64,000 bases of DNA from assembly GCF_000276665.1 (NCBI RefSeq), contig NW_004955475.1, positions 7,983,506-8,047,505 on the forward strand. Direction: 5' to 3'. Position numbers and translations under genes: made by a program. Under the pieces are notes generated by a model that was not told the origin of the DNA, made no database searches, and saw nothing but the letters and a program-made list of their open reading frames with translations. This DNA comes from Chinchilla lanigera (lineage: Eukaryota; Chordata; Mammalia; Rodentia; Chinchillidae). Shown in pieces: positions 37,918 through 47,803 of this stretch; the first letter of the stretch is position 1, and the number at the start of each line of letters is the position of its first letter.

Positions 37918-38463
37918 TGCTATGGAATGAATATTAGTATCACTCCAAAATTCACATTGCTACTAGTAGAATTTAGATGAGATCTGGCGCATTCAGGACA
38001 GTATGGCTGGCAATTGACTACTGATAGCATTTAGACCGATACTTTCAGGGACAATCACATACAATTGAAGGAAAGAGCTGCTGCCCCTTCTATGGACTGT
38101 AAGGTACCCCTGTGATTACTTTTCTGTCAAATGAGACCTTCCAGAGAAATTTACAAGAAGCCAGGCAAAATTGCAGTCACCCTGCCCCACCCCTTTTAGG
38201 TGCACTAGAGTAAACTTTGCTCATTCTAATACTGAATTCTCCCCCCCCCCAGAGGCATTCCCCACAGGCCACTGTTTGATCACAAGATGGAGCCCCAGGA
38301 CTTGGAACTGAGCATGCTCAAGAATGTGCCCATCTCCACAGTGATCTTTCCTGTAGTATTTCCCCACTGAAATTATTCCCGGTGCTCTCTTTACTTGCTC
38401 TAAGTAATAAACCCTTCTTCTCTTTCTTCTTCTCTCCTTTTTTCTTCATTTAGGTTCAGTATT
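37918..38463 (+). mobile_element. LTR-like sequence, probable ERV LTR mosaic
   Basis: The first part (37918-37960) resembles an MLT1 start. Bases 38230-38463 look like another LTR's 3' end: 'tttacttgctctaagtaata' with AATAAA at 38406 followed by a C/T-rich tract. A related 3' end lies at 39535. No boundaries or duplications resolved. Confidence 0.5.
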
Positions 38464-38564
38464 TTTTTTTTTTTTTGGTTTTTCTCCGGTACCGGGAACC
38501 GAACTCACGACCTTGCGCTTGCCAGGCAGGCACTTTTGCCGCTGAGCTAAATCCCCAACCCCTT
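38464..38564 (-). repeat. Young ID SINE, GGTACC subfamily
   Basis: T run, CTCCGGTACCGGGAACCGAA, 'gctgagctaaatccccaacc'. GGTTCAGTATT is duplicated at 38453-38463 and 38565-38575. Confidence 0.96.
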
Positions 38565-38575
38565 GGTTCAGTATT

Positions 38576-38718
38576 AAAGATCAGTACCAGGGCTCTCTAT
38601 CACTGGGTTACATTTTCATTTTTTATTTTGTGATCGGGTCTCACTAAGTTGTCCAGGATGCCCTGGAACTTGCCATCCTCCTTCCTCAGCCTCCCAAGTA
38701 GCTGGGATTATACAACCT
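38576..38718 (-). repeat. B1-dID composite SINE, truncated
   Basis: 'cagtaccagggctctctatc', 'gtctcactaagttgtccagg' and 'cctcagcctcccaagtagct'. Confidence 0.8.
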
Positions 38719-38749
38719 TATCTGTCAATTTCCAATTTAAGTGGCTCTT

Positions 38750-38882
38750 TTTTTGGGGGACAAGGTCTTGCGAGATAGTTTGGTCTGCTCTTAAGCTCAT
38801 AGACTGGCTTCGATTTCATGGAAATTCTCCCATTCAGCTTCCCAAGTGCTGAGATTACAGGTGTGCACCACCATGCTCAGCT
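38750..38882 (-). repeat. B1-related SINE
   Basis: 'tttgggggacaaggtcttgc' and 'gctgagattacaggtgtgca' in reverse order. Confidence 0.8.
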
Positions 38883-39009
38883 ACACAAGTGACTCTTTTT
38901 TTAGTCTTTTATCTCCTTGTGTTTATGTTTTCCGTTGTGTTAGGTTACAAAGAGGTTGCCGTAATTAAAAGAGATACCCTTTATATAGCAGCAGTAGTGC
39001 CTACTTTGG

Positions 39010-39235
39010 CAGCACATATACCATTACACCATCACTAGTAAAGACTCAGGCAAAGTGACCCTGTTCTATAATCTCAATACTTTGGGAGGCTGAAGCAGGC
39101 AGGAAGATCACATGTTCAAGCCCAGCCTGGGAAACTGAGACCCCTTTTTTTATGACAAAATTTAAAAAGGCTAGGGATATAGCTCAGCATGAAAGTCCTG
39201 AGTACTATCCCCAGTACTGCAGAAAAAGAAAACCA
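39010..39235 (+). repeat. B1-dID composite SINE
   Basis: 'aatctcaatactttgggagg', 'ttcaagcccagcctgggaaa', then 'ggctagggatatagctcagc' and 'ctgagtactatccccagtac'. Confidence 0.88.
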
Positions 39236-39322
39236 AGAAAAGCACTAGTAAAGTGCCTGGCATATAGTATTTTTTAAATAAATGTTATTTCCCTTTCTAA
39301 GTTGCTCCCTGTGTGATTATAT

Positions 39323-39417
39323 TTTCCTTTTTTTTTTTTTGTTCCGTACCAGGAATCGAACTCATGACCTTGCACTTGCCAGGCAGGTGCTGTGCCACTG
39401 AGCTAAATCCCCAGCCC
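39323..39417 (-). repeat. Young ID SINE with 16-bp target duplication
   Basis: T run, TCCGTACCAGGAATCGAACT and the head TAAATCCCCAGCCC. CCCTGTGTGATTATAT is repeated at 39307-39322 and 39418-39433. Confidence 0.96.
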
Positions 39418-39529
39418 CCCTGTGTGATTATATACAGTGTTAAATTCATTATCTCCCTCACTCATGCTCTCTCCCACATCTGAAATTAGTGTGCGGCAAA
39501 TATATCTGTATCTTCAACATGAGAATAAG

Positions 39530-39650
39530 GAAATAGCGCTTTGGTAATTATTCCCAGTGCTCCTTACTTGCTGCAAGTAATGAACCTCTCTTTTAACCCC
39601 TACTTGGGCTTATCAGCTTTGCACTCAAGAAGAGGTGAACCCATTGCATT
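39530..39650 (+). mobile_element. LTR 3'-end fragment related to 38360-38460
   Basis: 'aattattcccagtgctcctt' and 'acttgctgcaagtaatgaac' align with 'aattattcccggtgctctct' and 'acttgctctaagtaataaac' about 1.2 kb upstream, same orientation. Confidence 0.6.
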
Positions 39651-40440
39651 GTTGTAGTATGTTGAAATTCTTACCCTCAAGGTAATGGTGTTAGGTGGCA
39701 GAGCCTTTAGGACATTATTAGGTCATGGGAACAGAGTCTTCATAAATGAGATTAGTGAGTCCTTATAAAACAGGCCTGAGAAAATGTTGCTTGTCCCTTT
39801 GTTGTGTCCCTAGGTGGGTCTGGGGTCACCAGCCCACCACTGAATTTTCCCAGGCTTGTCTCTTCAACATAGAAAGAGGAGGAGTAACAAGACAGTTTAA
39901 GCAAGAGTAAAGTTTATTTACAGAAGGAAGGGAGGAGGAGATACAAAGCTACTCTGAGGAGTAGGGTGCCCCAGAGCTGAGTAACCACTGAGAATGGCCA
40001 GCAGTCCTGTATTTATGGGAGTGAGGTGACAGTCCTTCCCTCTAGGGGCAGCCCCACCCAGTTAGTTGGTCTGTCCTGTCGTTAAGGGTTTGGATTTAGT
40101 TTGGGCCCAATATTGCAAAAATTAGGGTAGACAATGTTACAAAAGTGCTGATTGCCTGGTTACATTCTCCAGACATTGCAGAGGTTATTCTGCTAATATC
40201 TAAAGGCCCATGTCCTTTTTGTGATCTAACCAGAGGGTCCCATCTTTCCCTACACCTTCCACCATGTAAGGACACAGAGAAAAGATAGTGGTCCCTGAAC
40301 CACAAAGAGGGCCATAAGCAAAGAATAAATCTACCAGTGCTCTAATCTTGGACTTAATCTCCAGAACAACTTGTGTGTTGTTTATAAGCCACCCAGTGTA
40401 TTACATTTTTGTTATAGCCATCCAAGTAGACTGAGAGATT
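39651..40440 (+). mobile_element. MLT1-type MaLR LTR, split by a younger LTR
   Basis: 'tgttgtagtatgttgaaatt', 'ggcagagcctttaggacatt' and 'gagtccttataaaacaggcc' stop at 39799. The element resumes at 40255 with 'ccttccaccatgtaaggaca', 'ttggacttaatctccagaac' and 'tgtttataagccacccagtg'. Removing 39800-40258 restores MLT1 order. Confidence 0.85.
39800..40254 (-). mobile_element. Solo LTR, probable ERV1/gamma-type, 455 bp
   Basis: Terminal TG...CA, with a 4-bp target duplication CCTT at 39796-39799 and 40255-40258. On the minus strand it starts TGTAGGGAAAGATGG and ends GGGACACAACA, with AATAAA in 'ctgtaaataaactttactct'. I do not know its family name. Confidence 0.85.
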
Positions 40441-40450
40441 GCTTATAAAA

Positions 40451-40505
40451 AGCAAGAAAAGAAAAGAAAAGAAAAGAAAAGAAAAGAAAAGAAAAGAAAA
40501 GAAAG
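40451..40505 (+). repeat. (AAAAG)n microsatellite
   Basis: About 11 near-perfect GAAAA units. Confidence 0.95.
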
Positions 40506-40825
40506 GGGCTAGGCATACCCCCAGGTAAAGGTAGCTAACACAGTGCCATTATCCTCACTGTATACAAAGAACAGTAGGCTCCAATAATTGCCCTATCTCA
40601 GGCAGCCAGTAAAAGTTTAACAAGCTGTTCTGGTCAGAGGCAGTATGAATGTGTGGCAATCAAAAGAATGCACGTGTGCATGCACACAGATGCAGGGCTT
40701 ACCACTATTAGACAAGGAAGCAAAAGGAATCACATCTTGAACATTCTGAGGCAATGGTAATGTTCTACATCTTGATCGGTGCCTGGGTCACACAGGGGGA
40801 AGCATTTGTCAAAATTTAAGGATAT
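40506..40825. other. Flank, nothing recognised
   Basis: Unique-looking sequence, with a short ACACAG/TGCA stretch at 40671-40690. Confidence 0.4.
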
Positions 40826-40827
40826 TA

Positions 40828-40932
40828 AGCAAGGTGCAGTGGTATAGTCCTGTTATCCCAGCACTCAGGAAGCTGAGGCCGGAGGATCATTGAGAGTTCC
40901 AGGAACTACATAATAAAACCAAACAAAAAAAA
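40828..40932 (+). repeat. B1 SINE, internally deleted
   Basis: 'gcaaggtgcagtggtatagt', 'ctcaggaagctgaggccgga', A-rich end. Confidence 0.85.
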
Positions 40933-40997
40933 TTAAGATGCTTGAATTTTATTCTATGTGAATTTTAGCTCAAAAGAAAAATCCAAATGTGTATGGA

Positions 40998-41063
40998 TGG
41001 CACAGAGCCGGCTTGGCAAGCACAAGGTCCAGAGTTTGATTCCCAGTTCCAACAACAACAAAA
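40998..41063 (+). repeat. Shortened ID SINE with target duplication
   Basis: Lacks the first part of the head; retains 'ttggcaagcacaaggtccag' and a CAACAACAA tail. AAATGTGTATGGA flanks it at 40985-40997 and 41064-41076. Confidence 0.92.
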
Positions 41064-41339
41064 AAATGTGTATGGAGCTCCATTAATAATATATATGCTG
41101 AAATATTTAAAGGAAAGGGTACAAATTTCTTTACTTTGAGATGCGTAAAAGATAATATGAATTGATAGGTCAACAGAAAAATGGAGAGATATGCAAAGTA
41201 AATTATTTCAATTTTGCTATATTAAAATTTTTCATAATAAAATATTAGAGGAGAAAAATCCCATTTTCTATATTTTTATTGTATGTCAAAGTAACACCAC
41301 CTTCAAAAGGATTAATACAAGACAGGATGTTTTCTAAGC

Positions 41340-41545
41340 TATTGCTCTATTTTAGCTATGAAGCTATGGACAGAGCAATGAGCTTGTACAGACTTGAAAC
41401 CAAGCCTAGCTCTATCCCTTAGAAGCTCTGCCACCTTGAGTTAGTCACCAAAACTCTCCTCACTTGGAATAATATATTTTTCAATTGTTTTCTAAGGATT
41501 AAATTATAATGTGTGTAGAACTGTCTGGCATACAACTCCTTAGCA
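41340..41545 (-). repeat. MIR SINE relic
   Basis: 'gaagctctgccaccttgagt' and 'actgtctggcatacaactcc' fit the reverse MIR order. Confidence 0.65.
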
Positions 41546-41559
41546 AATGTTGGTTGAAG

Positions 41560-41642
41560 GCTGGGGTGTGGCTCCGTGGTAGGTCCCTTGCCTAGCATGT
41601 ACTGGGCCCTGGGTTCAATCCCCCATACCACAAAAAAAAAAA
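41560..41642 (+). repeat. ID SINE
   Basis: GGCTGGGGTGTGGCTCCGTG, 'tactgggccctgggttcaat' and an A run. Confidence 0.92.
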
Positions 41643-41999
41643 TCAAATTTTCATTCAATCTAGTGTTTTTTATGGGTTTTGTTCTGATGTTTATCACAGG
41701 AAGCTGAAAGAAGTCAGATTGCTCACAGTGATATTCTGAGAAAACCTTCCTATTGATATAACAGCTCAAGGTGACCTCTGTTCATTATCATCATAAAAAA
41801 TTAACAATTAGAACCCTCAAATTTTCAACTTGATGTCTGAAGTAGGGGAAAGGAGAGGGTTTCCGCTCTGCCAAACCAAATCTATTTAACATGGTTACTT
41901 TTAACCATAGGAGAAAGCCCTTAGAGATCTCAGGACTCTAAAATGCCATTCAGACAATTCATAGCAGCAATTTACTTCATGGTAGATTATTTCCTTCAT

Positions 42000-42169
42000 T
42001 TAGCAGAAAAGCTGTATTATTTGAATACAAGAATTGCCAGTAAGTAAAAGATAGGTGGTAGGAGACAGAGGGGCAGATTCTGTGGAAATGGAAAAAGGAC
42101 TTTAGGAAAGATAGAGGAGTGGGAATAAAAATGATTGAGATGCAAATGTATATGTACCAATTCTCCAAG
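42000..42169 (+). mobile_element. L1 3'UTR, left part; right part at 42873-42925
   Basis: 'ggtggtaggagacagagggg' and 'gatgcaaatgtatatgtacc' are L1 3'UTR. The end 'atgttttgaaaacatatact' and AATAAAAAG lies on the far side of the inserted LTR. Confidence 0.75.
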
Positions 42170-42867
42170 TGTTATGGTTGATACATTGTGTCAACTTGGG
42201 GAGTCTAGAGGTTTGGCTAAGTGACTCAGCAGTTCTACATCTTGGGGTGAAAAGGACACACCCTTACCCTTCTGGGATGTTGTTTATTGTAAGTTTAGAA
42301 GGTTAACTGTGTAACTCAGAAGGGGTCCAGGGTGCTTACTTTGTATTCATCGTTAGCCTGTGCAAGAGGCAGGCATGCAGAGGGTGTTAGGTGTAGAGGA
42401 GGAAATGACCCCCCACCTCCCCAGAGCGGGTAGACTGCACAAAAAAAGGAATTAAAAAAAGACTGGCTGCTGGTTCTTCGGAGGAGCTCCGGTCTTCGCC
42501 TTGAGCTTGGCTGTCTCCTGGCTTCTGGTGCAGACTGTTGGGCTTCCGTCTGGACTCTTTAGCCGTCTGGTGTTGGAGGGCCATCATCGTAGATTCTTCA
42601 GCATTCTGTCGCAGACCCATCAGCCTTTTGATACGGACTTGCACGGACACTGCAGTGAGCTCCAGGCCCGGGGCTGGGCTCTTCAGTCTCCAGCATGCAG
42701 ACACCCTCTGCACGCTTCCTCATCCAACTCTGTAGCTGACCGTTGTAAGCCAAAGTTATAATTTCTTACACATTTGTTTATCTTGTATTATATCTGTTCC
42801 TCTAGTAAACCCTGACTGATACAGATTTTGGTACCAGGAGTGGTTCTAGTAAACCCTGACTGATACA
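42170..42867 (+). mobile_element. ERVL (MLT2-like) LTR plus primer-binding site and stub of second LTR
   Basis: LTR 42170-42823 starts TGTTATGGTTGATACATTG and ends CCCTGACTGATACA, the usual MLT2/ERVL end. Next comes TGGTACCAGGAGTGG (42829-42843), complementary to the 3' end of tRNA-Leu(UAA) as in ERVL. Then follow the last 22 bases of the LTR again (42802-42823 = 42846-42867). The whole is bounded by CCAAG at 42165-42169 and 42868-42872. No viral gene remains; the frames at 42387-42761 are LTR noise. Confidence 0.88.
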
Positions 42868-42925
42868 CCAAGGCAAATGCAATTAGTATGTTTTGAAAAC
42901 ATATACTAATAAAAAGAAAAGAACT

Positions 42926-43255
42926 GGCCCTTAAAATGTCTTATCTAGATCGGGACTTATTACAATCCACATGTACTTTCACAGACTGTCATGGCATCTG
43001 TGTTTGGATGGTAGGACTATGGGTGACTTATTTCTCCTGTAATTTCCAAGCTATATCCCTGATTGAGCGTATGTTATTTGTTTACTATATATCCATTCCC
43101 AGATAGTATTAACTATGGGCTTGGTACAGTGCTACTTTTTATTTCTCTCTTGCTGTTTTTTATTTTATGAAAAAATAAAACAAAAATCTCATAATAATAA
43201 AAAAAAATGAATGGCCATGATGCTGCTCAAAGAAATCATTTTGGCTCAATACTAC
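42926..43255. other. Flank, nothing recognised
   Basis: AT-rich with A runs at 43175-43205. Confidence 0.4.
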
Positions 43256-43723
43256 TGTTGTTAGAGAGTAGTTCTTTTAGAAATGGCTGGCCAGTCAAAA
43301 GTATTCCAGGTCCTTCTTGCCTCAAACAAAGAATTGGATAAGACAAGCCAATAGCAGTGCCAAAATTTTTTATGTAAAAATGCAGGGTAAGTAGGTATGG
43401 GAAAAACCAGCTCTGCAGAACGAACTTGGGCCAAACACACAAAAAAGAGGGTAAAAGCAAAATTAAAAGTATACAGTGGCGCCTGAGAAATGTGGCTCAG
43501 GCTACTGTACAAACCCGCACGTGATAGCGGCTTACCATGATGGTGGTTCTTCTTTTACGCTGTCCGTGTCTTCATGTGAGCTCACAAGAAGTCCTATATA
43601 TGAGGGGGGGTCCTCATTGCCCTGGGATTTTTTTAAATTTAGTTTATTGGTATAATTGCCCTGGGATCTTGTCATTGACAGTCATTTTCCCACCCAGTTT
43701 GCCACACCCTATCTCCAATAACA
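43256..43723 (-). mobile_element. Solo LTR, unknown family, copy A (468 bp)
   Basis: TG...CA ends with 4-bp duplication CTAC at 43252-43255 and 43724-43727. Clearly homologous to 47804-48207 in the same orientation ('tttagaaatg', 'agaattggataagacaagcc', 'ccagctctgcag'). On the minus strand a TATATA motif at about 43596-43601 may be its promoter. The minus-strand frames (43236-43512) are not retroviral proteins that I recognise. Confidence 0.8.
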
Positions 43724-43734
43724 CTACCCTAGCC

Positions 43735-43812
43735 TGGAGAGTATAGCTGAGATGATCAAAGCCCACCTGGCTTACACAAGGTCATGGGTTCAATCCCCAG
43801 CACAGCAAAACA
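43735..43812 (+). repeat. ID SINE
   Basis: 'ctggagagtatagctgagat', 'acaaggtcatgggttcaatc', CCCAGCACAGC then A-rich end. Confidence 0.85.
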
Positions 43813-44021
43813 ACCAACTACCTCTAGTCTGGTTTGTGACCTGGTTAATATGCTATTTCAATTTTCAGCACATTCCTGGCCCTACAGCATTGCTTGTAGT
43901 CAGTATCCTTCTGAGCAGTTAAGAACTAGAACCTGAAGTCCTAGAGTCAATTATTTCCACATACTATTTATTCTAAAGAAGAGTTGCAAGATGGCTCCTG
44001 GGCTCACCTTTCCCCCTCTCC

Positions 44022-44097
44022 CACACAGCTGTGGATCAAACACAAGGCCTCATGCATGGTAGGCCTGCGGTCTTCACCTAAACTCCAGCCCCAGCTA
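44022..44097 (-). repeat. ID SINE, old
   Basis: 'gtggatcaaacacaaggcct' and 'ttcacctaaactccagcccc' in reverse orientation. Confidence 0.75.
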
Positions 44098-44548
44098 CAA
44101 CTTCTGATTGGTTGTTCCTTCAGCTGAGTTATCCACCTCTGCTCTTGATTTCTGTCAGTTTGCGGCATTAGTCACTCCTTCCTGCTGGAAGGGATCCACA
44201 CAATGATCTTTTGACCTAATGAAGCGGAGTCAGTAGAGTCAGGATCAGCCTCCTGTAAATCACAGATCACTTTCACAACTTGAAAGAAAGAAAAATAAAG
44301 AAACCAGATTTCATGGGGTTTTAGGAAAGGCACTGCTGCCTAAGAAAGCCAAAGACATACCCAATATTAACTTACTTTGCCAGTTTCTATTTCATCTTTC
44401 CATTTGGGATCATAGCTAGCCCCATTAAACTATTTCTTTACAGTGTTTGTTAATCACTTGCTCTTTACGCATGAAGGAAATGGAAGGAACATTTTAAATA
44501 ACCAGCCTGTAAGCCTGGAAAGAAAAAGGAACTTTCCAAATGACTTTT
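44098..44548. other. Flank, nothing recognised
   Basis: No repeat or frame of note. Confidence 0.4.
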
Positions 44549-44549
44549 T

Positions 44550-44716
44550 CTCCCGTGCTGGGGGTTGAACCCAGAACCTTCACACTGAGCTACATCCCTA
44601 GCCCTTTTTATTTTTTATTTGGGAGAGGTCATTAGGTGGCACTCAAAGTTTTGATTCTTCTGCCTCAGCCTCTTAGCATCCTGGAATTACAGGCATGGGC
44701 TACCACGCCAGGCTCC
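44550..44716 (-). repeat. B1-dID composite SINE
   Basis: 'gtgctgggggttgaacccag', CACTGAGCTACATCCCTAGC, then a shortened reverse B1. Confidence 0.92.
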
Positions 44717-45094
44717 AAGTGACACCTTTTATGCTTCACTAATCTGTTATGCATTTTAAAAGTTTTACCCTACAAGTGAAATGAAGATACTTGTCAGAAG
44801 AAGTCTAAATGGCCAACAAATACATGAAAAATGTTCAACATCTCTGGCCATTAGAGAAATGCAGATTAAAACATACTAAGATTCCACCTTAATCCAGAAA
44901 AAATGACTATTATCAAAAAATCAGATAAATGTTGGAGAGGCTATGGTGAAAAAGAAACACTCCTACTTTGCTGATGGGAATGTAAACTAGTACAACAGCT
45001 ATGGAAATCAATATGGAGATTCCTCAAAACATTAAAACTAGAAATTCCATTTGAACCAGCTATTCCTCTTCTAGATAATTTCAAAAGAGTTAAA

Positions 45095-45255
45095 GTACCC
45101 AGGTGTGATGGTGCACTCCTGTAATTCTAGCACTCGGGAGGCTGAGGCAGGAAGATTGTTGTGAGTTCAAGGCCAGCCTGGACTACATAGTGAGTGTAAG
45201 TCCAGCCTGAATTGCATAGCAAGACCATGTCTCAAAAGAAAAAAGCAAAAAACAA
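45095..45255 (+). repeat. B1 SINE
   Basis: CCCAGGTGTGATGGTGCACT to an A-rich tail, internal duplication present. Confidence 0.94.
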
Positions 45256-45261
45256 AAAAAA

Positions 45262-45421
45262 TGCTGGGCATGGTGGTGCACACCTGTAATCCTAGCACTC
45301 CGGAGGCTGAGGCAAGAGGATCACTGTGAGTTTGAGGCCAGGCTGGGCTACAAAATAAGTTCAAGGCCACCCTGAGTTGCACAATGAAACCCTGTCTCAG
45401 AAAGACCAAAAAAAAAAAAAA
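45262..45421 (+). repeat. B1 SINE
   Basis: GCTGGGCATGGTGGTGCACA, 'ggctgggctacaaaataagt', 'ccctgagttgcacaatgaaa', A run. Tail-to-head behind the previous B1. Confidence 0.95.
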
Positions 45422-45437
45422 GGTAGAGATATCATAT

Positions 45438-45526
45438 GACATTGGGGCTATAGCTCAGTGGCATAAGCGCCTGCCCGGCAAGCGCAAGGTCGTGAGTTCG
45501 ATCCCTCGTACCACAAAAAAAAAAAA
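45438..45526 (+). repeat. Young ID SINE with target duplication
   Basis: 'ggggctatagctcagtggca', GCAAGCGCAAGGTCGTGAGT, A run. GATATCATAT repeated at 45428-45437 and 45527-45536. Confidence 0.96.
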
Positions 45527-46259
45527 GATATCATATTACAATGACTCATACACACCCATGTTTATAGCAGTGCAATTCACAATAGCTAAATCTTAGAAGA
45601 CGCCTAGATGCCCATCAATAGATAAATGGACAAAGAAAATGTGGTATTTATACACAATGTAGTACTACTTTGCCATAAAGAAAGGTAAACTTACATCATT
45701 TGTAGGAAAATGGATGCACCTTGAGGCCATAATGTTAACAATAAATCAGACACAAAATATAAATAAAAAGCAAAATAAAAGATAGATAATGGGAAATAGG
45801 GAGATAGATCTTTCTCAAATAAGATGGGGACCAAGAAATGAAGGGAGAGGGAAAGGATGGGAGGGACAGAGGATGAAAACAGAATTGAGATGGGATGTAC
45901 ATGCACTGACTCCAAACAAGGAATATAAACATGTATTGCAAACATATACTGATGGAAATAAAAACTGAGGGGAAAAATTTTACCCTAAAGATATGATATT
46001 TTTGCATATCTGCACTTCATGTAAAGGATACTGAAAGTCTTTGTCCCAAAATGTTACAAACCTTCCAGGAAGAGAAGGTAAAAGTTGTGGAGGTTAACTC
46101 CAGTTTTTCTGGTTAAAGAGTCTGGAGGGGAACCAGAGGTGAGAATGTAGGAAGAGAAGCAGCAAAGACTAATGACATCTCTTAAGCCAGTACCCGTACA
46201 GTGATTAACTGCACTTGCACAATTCTATGAGAAAGCTTCTTGTCACCTTCCTTTTACCT

Positions 46260-46400
46260 TTGAAGCAGCTGAAACTCAGAGAAGTGAAACTACTCTGCTG
46301 AGGTCAGCAGAGAATAAATGATGTGCCAGAGGTTTAAATCCAGGACTGCATCCAAAGCCGTGTTTTTGCCATTGCATTACAATACCTTCCAGTATAACAC
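46260..46400 (+). repeat. MIR SINE relic
   Basis: 'gctgaaactcagagaagtga', 'aggtttaaatccaggactgc' in MIR order. Confidence 0.75.
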
Positions 46401-46980
46401 ACCAACATCTAATTTCCATTCCCTCCTGCTTTTGTGACTGGACATACTTGGAACGTTCTTATGGAAAGAAATAGTTCAGGGTCACTTCTTGGTAACTACA
46501 GCAAATGATTTGAAATGATCTCAGGCTGAGAATTAACAAAAGGTTCATACTGAACCTCACTGAGGAGCTGGCTGGTAGGACTGACTCCCATTCTATATAT
46601 GCTCAACTTTCTGGAATTTCCAAACGTTCACTGCATGGGTCATAAACCAAATGGATAGCTATCCTTCAGCCCACTATGCTGCTAGCCTTGCCCCTAATTC
46701 CAGTCTGGCTCAAATCTTTTACTATTGTTGGCACTATCTGTAGTCCCAGTCTTGGGCTTCAACTGTTCTCTAATTTGGCTGGGGTTGGCCTCGTTTATTT
46801 TCTTAGCTTTAGTCAAGATTTTAAAATTTCTAGGAGCTAGAAATGGCAAATGTTTGAAAGAAGAAAAAATCCTCTTCCAAAATGCTCTGTACATCCAGCT
46901 CTCCACTTAGACTCCCCTTCAACTTTTCTCTTTATGGTGTTTCTTGGATTATAAAAAAAAAGCCACCCATTTGTAGCTTT
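46401..46980. other. Flank, nothing recognised
   Basis: Short opposing frames at 46694-46910 are mirror shadows of each other. No element identified. Confidence 0.4.
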
Positions 46981-46984
46981 TTCT

Positions 46985-47172
46985 TTTTTTAGCACTGACA
47001 ATTTAATCCAAGGCCTTCAAACTAAGCTATATATTCCCAGCCCTTTTCATGTTTTATTTTGAGACAAAGCTTGCTAAGTCATTAATTTGCCCAGGCTGAG
47101 CTCAAACTTGAGATCCTTCTGCCTCAGCCTCCCAGAGTGCTGGGATTACAGGAGTATATCACTATGCCCGGT
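46985..47172 (-). repeat. B1-dID composite SINE
   Basis: 'gcactgacaatttaatccaa', TTTTATTTTGAGACAAAGC, 'gcctcagcctcccagagtgc'. Confidence 0.92.
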
Positions 47173-47204
47173 TCATTTACAGCTTTTAAAATGTATTGAT
47201 CTAA

Positions 47205-47405
47205 CCAAGTCATGATGTACCAGCTGTGATACCAGAGATTTGGAGGGCTGAGGCACGACATCTCAAATTTGAGGTCAACCTGGCAATTTAGTGAGACCCC
47301 GTCTCAAAGTAAAAAATAGAAATTGGGTAGAAAAGTGGCTCAGTGGTAGAGCACTTGCCTAGCTAACATGAGGCTCTGGGTTCAATCCCAGTATAGTACT
47401 TTAAG
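47205..47405 (+). repeat. B1-dID composite SINE
   Basis: 'gaggtcaacctggcaattta', 'gagaccccgtctcaaagtaa', then 'gtggctcagtggtagagcac' and 'tctgggttcaatcccagtat'. Confidence 0.92.
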
Positions 47406-47414
47406 GGAAAAACA

Positions 47415-47558
47415 TATTTTTTTGAGACAGGGTCTCACTACATAGTTCAGACAGGCCTTAAACTCACTCTGTAGCCCAGGTTGGCCTCAAACTTGGGGCA
47501 ATCCCCCTGCCTCAGCTTCCTGAGTGCTGAGATTGCAGGCATGTGCCACCAAAACATA
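47415..47558 (-). repeat. B1 SINE
   Basis: TTTTTTTGAGACAGGGTCTC, 'gcccaggttggcctcaaact', 'tgcaggcatgtgccaccaaa'. Confidence 0.94.
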
Positions 47559-47561
47559 TCT

Positions 47562-47770
47562 ATTTTTATTGGGAGGCCAAGACAAGAGGATCTCTAACCC
47601 AAGAGTCCAAGATAAACCTAGGCAACATAGACCCCATCTCACAAAAGTGGTTATGTTAATTTATGTGATTAAATATCCACCAAAACATTTCTTTTGTGTG
47701 TTACTGGGGATAGAACCAGAGCCTTTCACAAAGCAACTTGGCCACATCCCCAGCCCAACACCAAATTTCT
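47562..47770. repeat. B1 fragment (+) followed by ID fragment (-)
   Basis: 47568-47640 has a worn B1 ('gagtccaagataaacctagg'). 47695-47756 is a reversed ID ('tggggatagaaccagagcct', 'ggccacatccccagcccaac'). Confidence 0.65.
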
Positions 47771-47803
47771 TTTTCATAGAAATCACCGTTTTCATCACAC
47801 TTT

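Larger units (their letters stand above)
44780..45990 (+). mobile_element. L1 3' end (ORF2 C-terminus and 3'UTR), split by two B1 and one ID
   Basis: 'ctggccattagagaaatgca', 'ttggagaggctatggtgaaa' and 'ctatggaaatcaatatggag' are ORF2 C-terminal signatures. After the SINE block it resumes at 45537 and ends in a purine-rich 3'UTR with 'gtattgcaaacatatactga'. Dead fragment. Confidence 0.88.

Noticed and set aside
42387..42761. Opposing 86-108 codon frames
   Set aside because: They lie wholly within the ERVL-type LTR, which is non-coding.
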